From HGM11501 sp045123995 (GTDB lineage: Bacteria > Bacillota > Clostridia > CAKSNL01 > HGM11501): a stretch of DNA of 64,000 bases. The stretch covers positions 38,688-102,687 of the forward strand of contig JBGVKY010000001.1 in assembly GCA_045123995.1 (NCBI GenBank). Reading direction: 5' to 3'. Shown one piece after another: positions 59,003-64,000 of the stretch. A program made the translations under genes and the position numbers. The first letter of the stretch is position 1, and every line of letters starts with the position of its first letter. The notes below the pieces were generated by a model. The model was not told where the DNA came from. It worked only from the letters and a program-made list of their open reading frames with translations, and made no database searches.

Positions 59003-59941
59003 ATGTGGTTTATTTATGCCCTCCTCACAACTATTCTGTGGGGTACAGCAGATTTGTTTTATAAAAAAGGTGCTAATGAGGAAGATAAATACTCTCATCT
59101 TAAAATAACAATATTTGTAGGTTTGGTTTTTGGTCTCCATGCAATCTTTACCCTTTTGGTAAAGGGTGTTGACTATGACTTTAAGAATCTTTTAATCTAT
59201 CTACCCGTTTCCCTGATGTATATTCTTTCCATGGTTTTCGGCTATTTCGGCTTAAGATACTTAGAGCTTTCAATTTCATCGCCCATTCAGAATTCATCAG
59301 GAGCGGTTTCTGCAATTTTACTTTTCCTGCTTTTCAGAGAAATCCCCGATACTCTCACACTCATTGCCATCATCACAATTTCCGTTGGTGTTTTCCTTTT
59401 GGGCTACTTTGAGAAAAAGGAAATGGATTTATACCAAAAGGAATATAACAAGAAGTATAAAATCGGCTTTGTTGCCTTTATGATGCCCATTTTGTACTGT
59501 ATAATTGATTCTTTAGGAACATTTTTGGACGGTTACTATCTTGATGATTTTGCTACCACTCCCCTTGTTAACGTAACAAAAGCAAACTTTGAAGATGTGG
59601 CAAACATCTCCTACGAGCTTACTTTCTTATTTGTAGGAATTTTAGCTTTCCTTTACATAACCTTAATAAAGAAAGAAAAATTCGGCTTTAAGGATTTCAA
59701 AAACCGCGACAGACTTTTTGCGGCAGTTTTTGAAACGGCAGGTCAGGCGTTTTACGTTTACGCCATGAGCGACGGAAACGCAATGGTTGCCGCTCCCTTA
59801 ATCGGTTCATACTGCATCGTGTCTTTAATTCTTTCAAGATTTGTCTTAAAGGAAAAGCTTTCGGGCAAAAAGTACATTTCCGTATTTTTAGTTCTTTTGG
59901 GTATCGTTCTTATGGGTATTCTTGAAGGTCTTGCTGAATAA
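59003..59941 (+). CDS. EamA/DMT-family transporter
   Basis: The 312 aa protein has ten predicted TM helices in two EamA repeats. The first begins FIYALLTTILWGTADLFYKKG and has the SSPIQNSSGAVSAILLFLLF block; the second ends with the GSYCIVSLILSRFVLKEKLSGKKY pattern. DMT exporters move amino acids, nucleotides or metabolites; the substrate is not readable. A GTG three codons upstream overlaps GGAGTG, so the ATG behind ACGGAG is preferred. A 60-residue loop between the halves (EKKEMDLYQKEYNKKYK) is larger than usual. Confidence 0.87.
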   Translation: MWFIYALLTTILWGTADLFYKKGANEEDKYSHLKITIFVGLVFGLHAIFTLLVKGVDYDFKNLLIYLPVSLMYILSMVFGYFGLRYLELSISSPIQNSSGAVSAILLFLLFREIPDTLTLIAIITISVGVFLLGYFEKKEMDLYQKEYNKKYKIGFVAFMMPILYCIIDSLGTFLDGYYLDDFATTPLVNVTKANFEDVANISYELTFLFVGILAFLYITLIKKEKFGFKDFKNRDRLFAAVFETAGQAFYVYAMSDGNAMVAAPLIGSYCIVSLILSRFVLKEKLSGKKYISVFLVLLGIVLMGILEGLAE

Positions 59942-59953
59942 AGCCAAAAAATT

Positions 59954-59988
59954 AAAAAGCCTTGAAACCGTGAGTTTCAAGGCTTTTT
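59954..59988. terminator. Bidirectional terminator between the EamA and DUF2185 genes
   Basis: AAAAAGCCTTGAAAC/GTTTCAAGGCTTTTT perfect 15-bp stem with a 5-nt loop between converging genes. Confidence 0.93.
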
Positions 59989-60008
59989 GATTTTTTTGTT
60001 GCTATAAA

Positions 60009-60362
60009 TTAGCCTAACGGATTTTCTACATTCCCATCTTCGTCAAATATGACTTTTTTTCCGGTTTTGCTATGATAAAAATTCTTGCTTCCATCTTTAT
60101 CTTCAACGAAAGTCAATTCCGTTCCGACAGGCATATCAAATATAGATAAAACAGCCGGCTCGATTTCAAATATTGTTCCAAAATCGCATACGGTCATATT
60201 TTTAGGATTGCTTAAAAAATCATTTGTGTCTATATCTGATAAAAATACCCAGCCATTGTCAACCTCATGCTTGCTTTTTTCTCTTATACACCATCGTAGC
60301 TTTCCTTTCCCGCTTAAAAGATTGTTAGAGAGCACTGAACCTCCCATTCTCATACTTGCCAT
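60009..60362 (-). CDS. DUF2185 / Imm33-type immunity protein
   Basis: The 117 aa protein matches DUF2185: RMGGSVLSNNLLSGKGKLRW, VDNGWVFLSDIDTNDFLSNPKNMTVCDFGTIFEIEPAVL and FDMPVGTELTFV. Proteins of this family occur as immunity genes behind polymorphic toxins. It lies 48 bp after the first SUKH gene on the same strand, at the far end of the toxin cluster. No toxin cognate to it remains in the window, so it is likely an orphan immunity gene kept from an earlier toxin tip. The ribosome site (AGAAAG) is modest; an ATG three codons in is possible. Confidence 0.85.
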   Translation of the reverse strand: MASMRMGGSVLSNNLLSGKGKLRWCIREKSKHEVDNGWVFLSDIDTNDFLSNPKNMTVCDFGTIFEIEPAVLSIFDMPVGTELTFVEDKDGSKNFYHSKTGKKVIFDEDGNVENPLG

Positions 60363-60410
60363 TTTAATATCTTTCTTTTTACCTATACTTATGACTTCAA
60401 TTATTTTTTG

Positions 60411-60956
60411 TTATTTCGTGGATAAAAAACGGAGTATTTTCTTTAACCAATTAGTTTTCTCGCAAGGACTTGCACTTTCATTATCATCGTAAAGCATACC
60501 TAAAAATTCTGTGAATGATTTTGCGACCTCATAAGTAACAGGGGCAAATTCATCTGACTCTTCACTATCCCAGATGCACACCGTAGGAGCATCGGGAGTT
60601 TTGCGAAAGTCAAGACAAATCATATCTCCACCATATAACTCAGCTATAGGCAAAACTTCTATTCCTATGAGGTCCTCGTTTTCTGTCAGCCTTTCGCCAA
60701 TTTCGCCCTCTACAACACTTATGTCATATTCTCCAACTTCTGAGTTTTCAACATCTTCCAATATGCATAAAAATCTTTCAATGTTGTACTCATATTTATT
60801 ATGAATAAATGCATCCTGATCCGGTTCTCCACCATTATATTTCATAATAAAATCCATATAATCTTTTGGTAGTTTTATACGCCAAAACTTCTCTTCCTCT
60901 TTTATAAGGTTAACATCAGGCAAAGGATATACTATACTTTCTTTTCTTATGTTCAT
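60411..60956 (-). CDS. SUKH-type (SMI1/KNR4) immunity protein, copy 1
   Basis: The 181 aa protein has the SUKH pattern: IKLPKDYMDFIMKYNGGEPDQDAFI near the N-terminus and IAELYGGDMICLDFRKTPDAPTVCIWDSE, then VAKSFTEFLGMLY. It is a paralogue of copy 2, almost identical over the GERLTENEDLIG to FLGMLYD stretch but diverged in the first 90 residues, and has an extra 20-residue basic tail with a cysteine. The ATG has AAGGAGG; upstream in-frame codons belong to the toxin-tip remnant read in a different frame. It probably neutralises the toxin whose end is preserved next to it. Confidence 0.9.
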   Translation of the reverse strand: MNIRKESIVYPLPDVNLIKEEEKFWRIKLPKDYMDFIMKYNGGEPDQDAFIHNKYEYNIERFLCILEDVENSEVGEYDISVVEGEIGERLTENEDLIGIEVLPIAELYGGDMICLDFRKTPDAPTVCIWDSEESDEFAPVTYEVAKSFTEFLGMLYDDNESASPCEKTNWLKKILRFLSTK

Positions 60957-60966
60957 ATTTTCCTCC

Positions 60967-61062
60967 TTATCTTTTTCCTCTATATGCCCACATACCAGGA
61001 CTTCTTCCACCATTATGCGGTGTTATACGGTGAATGCCTGTCGGCACAAGTTGCATTACTCC
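60967..61062 (-). pseudogene. Detached remnant of a WHH-nuclease toxin tip
   Basis: Reads GVMQLVPTGIHRITPHNGG RSPGMWAYRGKR then stop, nearly the same as the last 31 residues of the large toxin (GVMQLVPFGIHNITTHNGG and so on). It has no start and lacks the TWHH part, so it cannot be active. It stands immediately before SUKH copy 1, with the stop 10 bp before that ATG, just as the intact toxin stands before SUKH copy 2. This shows that a toxin-end plus immunity unit was duplicated or displaced. Confidence 0.9.
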
Positions 61063-61068
61063 ATAACA

Positions 61069-61109
61069 ACAAAAGGGGTACGTTCTCTTTTGTCAACGTC
61101 CCCTTTTGT
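61069..61109. repeat. Imperfect inverted repeat between the two cassettes
   Basis: Arms 61069-61084 and 61095-61109 (ACAAAAGGGG core against CCCCTTTTGT, one bulge) around a 10-nt loop; the minus strand also reads two direct copies of TTGACAAAAG. It looks like a small REP/PU-type palindromic element and may be the recombination joint. No gene lies in the 61063-61122 gap. Confidence 0.6.
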
Positions 61110-61122
61110 CAAAATACGCTAC

Positions 61123-61611
61123 TTACTCTGCAAGACCGTCATAGAGCATACCTAAAAATTCTGTGAATGATTTTGCCACAGTAGATGTTACTGGTGCAAA
61201 ATCTTCAGATTCTTCATGATACCAGATGCATACTGTAGGAGCATCAGGAGTTTTGCGAAAGTCAAGACACAATAAATCTCCGGCAAACAACTCCGCAATA
61301 GGCAATATTTCCACGCCGATTAAATCTTCATTTTCTGTTAATCTTTCTCCTATCTGAGATTCTGTTACTTCGATATCATACCACCCAAGCTCTCCTGCAG
61401 CATCGGGATCATCCAATAGGCATAAAAAGCGGATAATAGCATAGTCGTGTCCTTTGTGAATAAACGATTGTTCTATTGGTTCCCCTCCGCCAAAATTCAT
61501 AATAAACTCCTTATAATCTTTTGGCAAACTCAACTCTCCATACTCTTCAAGTTCTCCAATCAATTTTTCGTCTGGCAAAGGATATATTATTGTATCCGGT
61601 TTTATATTCAT
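61123..61611 (-). CDS. SUKH-type (SMI1/KNR4) immunity protein, copy 2
   Basis: The 162 aa protein is the immunity gene directly behind the intact toxin (12 bp after its stop, with AAGGAGG). SUKH features: LSLPKDYKEFIMNFGGGEPIEQSFI, IAELFAGDLLCLDFRKTPDAPTVCIWYHEESEDFAPVT and VAKSFTEFLGMLYDGL. By position it should bind and block the WHH nuclease tip of the neighbouring toxin. It is a close paralogue of copy 1 in its C-terminal half. Confidence 0.92.
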   Translation of the reverse strand: MNIKPDTIIYPLPDEKLIGELEEYGELSLPKDYKEFIMNFGGGEPIEQSFIHKGHDYAIIRFLCLLDDPDAAGELGWYDIEVTESQIGERLTENEDLIGVEILPIAELFAGDLLCLDFRKTPDAPTVCIWYHEESEDFAPVTSTVAKSFTEFLGMLYDGLAE

Positions 61612-61623
61612 ACCATAACCTCC

Positions 61624-64000
61624 TTATCTTTTTTCTATATATGCCCACATACCAGGACTTCGCCCTCCATTGTGGGTTGTAATATTATGTATTCCGAATG
61701 GCACAAGTTGCATTACTCCAGGCATTTCCGAATGATGCCATGTATAGCCTTTTTTTGCTCCACCTATCTGTTTGTTAAGCCATGCAAATTGTTTAGCATT
61801 AGATTCTTTCCACAAATATTGGGGTAATTCCAGTTCCATATTTACCAAATCAGCCTCAGAAAAATTAACGGTCCCGTAATGCATATAAGACTGCTTTCTT
61901 ACTGTCAGTTTTGGAAACAACCCTAAGTGCTCAGCCCTTTTCTTTAGCAAAGTTTTTTCTTTTTTGCTAATTTTTTTATAACCTGGAACAGCTTCTCTCC
62001 ATTTCCATCTCTTATTGCTATTTACCAAATCTGCATATAAATAGGCATAAGCATCTTGAACTTCATCAAAGGTTTTTTCACCGTTTACGAAAGACTGAAT
62101 ATCGGCATCTCTTTGCTCCTTAGTATACTCTTTATTTATGTCCTTGTCAATATCTGTATCTTCGGCAGAATCTGACAAGATTTCATTGTCCTTAATTTGG
62201 TCAAGAAATTCTGTGGCATCTACTAAGAGTTCCGTTGCTTGCCCGTTGCCCTTTTCAAACTCCGTATTGCCCTTTTCCCATGCTTCCCAGGCACTTCTCT
62301 GGTCTATATCAAGCCCTTTGGCACGTACACTTGCTTCCGTGGGACTTAAGCCCTGTGCTCCTGCCATGAAGTATATTTTTTCTGCCGGGGTCATTGCTTT
62401 AACCATTTGAACGGTTGAATTATCGAAATTTTGGACTACAGTTTTGTATATCTCCCCTACGTCCGTTGCTTTTCCGCTTTTGATTAAATTTTCAATGGCT
62501 TCGGAATAGCTCTTTGGATTTGCCTTTACAGAAGTATTTCCTTCGCTTTTCAGATAGGTATCTATAAACTGCTGTGTAGTTCCGCCAATCACTACGGGTG
62601 CTCCGCCCATAATGACAGAAGATTTTATGGCTCCCGCCACGTTTTCCCCTATTTCCTTAAAATCTTCCTTTGTGTACTTATGATTGAAAACCTCTTCTGC
62701 AAGGGTAAGTACATTTATATCCTCGGGATTAAGTTCTCCTTTCATAACTTTTTCCGCCAGACGGTTTCTTGCCATAGCAATACTTGCCTGCAATCCCTCT
62801 TCCACACCTTCGCCTCCGACATTACCAACATAAGCTTTCAGAGCTTTCAATGCAGTCTTCACGGCACTTTCTCCGCCTTTTACCGCAGCTTTTCCTGCAC
62901 CGATGCCGAAAACATCTAAGGCTGAATCTCCCATTTCTATCAGGCTTCCTAAAATAGCCTCCGAAGAAGCAAGCTCTTTCGCTGCTTCCTCATCAAGTCC
63001 CATGTTAATTAACTCATAGAACGCCGAACCCATTGTCTGCTCATAACCGTGCTTGGCTCCTGCGAAAACATGTGCTACCTCTAATCCGGGTAATCCTGCA
63101 ATCTTTGCTACTCCTCCAAGTATATAAATTTCCAGGTTTTCACCTATCTGATGCTTATACTGCGGAAGCTGTGATGCTGTTGATGCAAGAATATCCTCAA
63201 ACCAACTGTCGGGAGCTATAATATCTTTATTGTTTTCCGCCATTTCGTTGGCTGTATCAAGATAAGTCTGTGCAGCCTCCATATATCTTTTGTCTCCGGT
63301 TGTTGCATAATCATAAAGGCTTTTATTTGCCTTTTGATGAAGGTCTGATATTCTGTAATTTATGGCTATTGTAGAGTCATAATCCGCCTCTTTATATTTG
63401 GCGGAATCTTTGTATGCATCTGCTTGTTCGTACAGCGACTCAGCTTTCTCCTTGTCTTGATTCAACCGTTTAAGCCACGGTGATACAGCTTCGCTTGCTT
63501 CTTTTATTTCTGTTTTGGTTTCATCGCTTTCATTTATTTTCGATGCATCAACCATTATTCCCGTTATATTGTTTTTTTCGTCGGTTTCAAAGCTGAATGC
63601 TTCGGGATATATGCCTATCCAATACTCTAGATAATCGTACTGTCCGGCTAATTCTCCGTCACCGTAAAGGGTGTTATATGCAGTTTTATAACTCTTTTCG
63701 GCATATTCTGCCTCTTTTTGTGCATATTCTCCCTTTACCCCCACAGGTGAATTTGCTCTCGACTCTTTTTTAAGCCAAGTGATTTCGTCATAGTCTATTT
63801 CGTCTCTTTCGCCGATTAAAAATTCCGCTTCTATCCTTGCCGCCTCGTTGCCAAGATCGGCATAATTCATTCCTGCATACTTTTCCGCATAGCGAGCCTC
63901 CTTTTCGGGATTTCCATGTTCCGTTTCCTCATATTCAGTATATTCGTATTCAGGCTCCTCAGACTCTGTGGATACGGACGGGGAATTTGTCAGTCTCCTT
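61624..64000 (-). CDS. Large polymorphic toxin with C-terminal WHH (HNH/EndoVII-like) nuclease domain, 5' end beyond the window
   Basis: The frame stays open to the window edge: at least 791 codons, with no start needed at the internal ATG 63870. The first visible residues are acidic and repeat-like (EPEYEYTEYEETEHGNPEK). Residues about 44-600 (counting from the edge) are helical, Ala/Glu/Lys-rich, with a hydrophobic glycine-rich middle (GVAKIAGLPGLEVAHVFAGA). The last 130 residues form the toxin tip, with TWHHSEMPGVMQLVPFGIHNITTHNGG, the His-rich motif of WHH-family nuclease toxins. The delivery domain lies outside the window. It is followed by its SUKH immunity gene. Confidence 0.85.
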   Translation of the reverse strand, partial: RRLTNSPSVSTESEEPEYEYTEYEETEHGNPEKEARYAEKYAGMNYADLGNEAARIEAEFLIGERDEIDYDEITWLKKESRANSPVGVKGEYAQKEAEYAEKSYKTAYNTLYGDGELAGQYDYLEYWIGIYPEAFSFETDEKNNITGIMVDASKINESDETKTEIKEASEAVSPWLKRLNQDKEKAESLYEQADAYKDSAKYKEADYDSTIAINYRISDLHQKANKSLYDYATTGDKRYMEAAQTYLDTANEMAENNKDIIAPDSWFEDILASTASQLPQYKHQIGENLEIYILGGVAKIAGLPGLEVAHVFAGAKHGYEQTMGSAFYELINMGLDEEAAKELASSEAILGSLIEMGDSALDVFGIGAGKAAVKGGESAVKTALKALKAYVGNVGGEGVEEGLQASIAMARNRLAEKVMKGELNPEDINVLTLAEEVFNHKYTKEDFKEIGENVAGAIKSSVIMGGAPVVIGGTTQQFIDTYLKSEGNTSVKANPKSYSEAIENLIKSGKATDVGEIYKTVVQNFDNSTVQMVKAMTPAEKIYFMAGAQGLSPTEASVRAKGLDIDQRSAWEAWEKGNTEFEKGNGQATELLVDATEFLDQIKDNEILSDSAEDTDIDKDINKEYTKEQRDADIQSFVNGEKTFDEVQDAYAYLYADLVNSNKRWKWREAVPGYKKISKKEKTLLKKRAEHLGLFPKLTVRKQSYMHYGTVNFSEADLVNMELELPQYLWKESNAKQFAWLNKQIGGAKKGYTWHHSEMPGVMQLVPFGIHNITTHNGGRSPGMWAYIEKR

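Larger units (their letters stand above)
60411..61720 (-). repeat. Duplicated toxin-end/SUKH-immunity cassette
   Basis: Unit 1 (60411-61062) and unit 2 (61123 to about 61720) each hold the 3' end of a WHH toxin, an AAGGAGG-type site and a SUKH gene, in the same order and with the same spacing. The last 100 bp of the toxin and the last ~75 codons of the immunity genes are the most similar parts. Confidence 0.88.

Noticed and set aside
60957..61013. Nineteen extra codons at the N-terminus of SUKH copy 1 (reading VEEVLVCGHIEEKDKEEN)
   Set aside because: These codons are the toxin-tip remnant read in another frame; the AAGGAGG site and the alignment with SUKH copy 2 fix the start at 60956.
1..64000. 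CRISPR arrays, tRNA or rRNA genes, IS elements, prophage integrase or attachment sites
   Set aside because: Looked for regular short repeats, cloverleaf-type sequences and transposase or integrase motifs; none was seen, so the toxin locus is not shown to be on a mobile element within this window.

Overview
The window looks like chromosome of an endospore-forming, anaerobic, plant-polysaccharide-degrading member of the Firmicutes class Clostridia, probably an uncultured gut or rumen lineage. The evidence is the base composition (A+T-rich intergenic DNA), strong AAGGAGG ribosome sites with many TTG/GTG starts, sigma-A promoters of the TTGACA-17-TATAAT type, spore genes (dipicolinate synthase spoVFAB, spoVG, remA), an NfnAB-type ferredoxin transhydrogenase and a sodium-pump decarboxylase module. 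Species cannot be read from the sequence. No rRNA, tRNA, CRISPR array, IS element or T-box was seen.

Regions. (1) 1-9.8 kb, minus strand: housekeeping run pth-mfd-prsA-like foldase-yicC-remA-gmk-rpoZ-priA-def (def cut by the window edge). (2) 9.8-11.7 kb: divergent spoVG and murC. (3) 11.7-16.7 kb, minus: a CdaR/PucR-type regulator followed by ftsE, ftsX, a coiled-coil M23 murein hydrolase and an S41 C-terminal protease, a cell-separation module. (4) 16.9-18.3 kb, plus: DUF3343 small protein plus cysteine desulfurase. (5) 18.4-32 kb, minus: a long co-directional run hisS-aspS, Gld-like ABC transporter (ATPase, permease, GldG-like, DUF4340), DUF512 radical-SAM protein, der, plsY, gpsA, a sugar nucleotidyltransferase and a NahK-like sugar kinase. 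(6) 32-47.6 kb: a hemicellulose/pectin locus with a secreted discoidin protein, a secreted CBM6/GH99-like protein, three tandem cytoplasmic GH43 paralogues, a divergent GH10, a GH78 rhamnosidase and a divergent secreted CE2-type esterase. All three secreted proteins carry a copper-amine-oxidase-N-like domain. (7) 47.7-49.2 kb: spoVFA-spoVFB behind a sigma-K-like promoter. (8) 49.2-53 kb: nfnB-nfnA and gdhA. (9) 53-57.3 kb: orphan potD-type lipoprotein, rsmE, DUF2161 nuclease-fold protein, divergent exoA and an AraC regulator. (10) 57.3-60 kb: OadB/OadG-like sodium-pump subunits, divergent from a promoter that drives a 38-codon unrecognised small ORF and an EamA transporter. (11) 60-64 kb, minus: a polymorphic-toxin locus, with a large toxin ending in a WHH-type HNH nuclease tip (its N-terminus lies beyond the window), a SUKH immunity gene, a duplicated remnant of the toxin tip, a second SUKH immunity gene and a DUF2185/Imm33-type immunity gene.

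Working together: the glycan locus suggests secreted proteins bind and deacetylate or open plant glycans, and cytoplasmic GH43/GH10/GH78 enzymes finish imported oligosaccharides; no sugar transporter is in the window. The most unusual items are the duplicated toxin-tip/immunity cassette, a likely ACG start for spoVFB behind a perfect Shine-Dalgarno sequence, the promoter-driven 38-aa ORF, and a 21-bp hairpin that both looks like a terminator and buries the ribosome site of the GH10 gene. All identifications are from reading the sequence; no database search was run.
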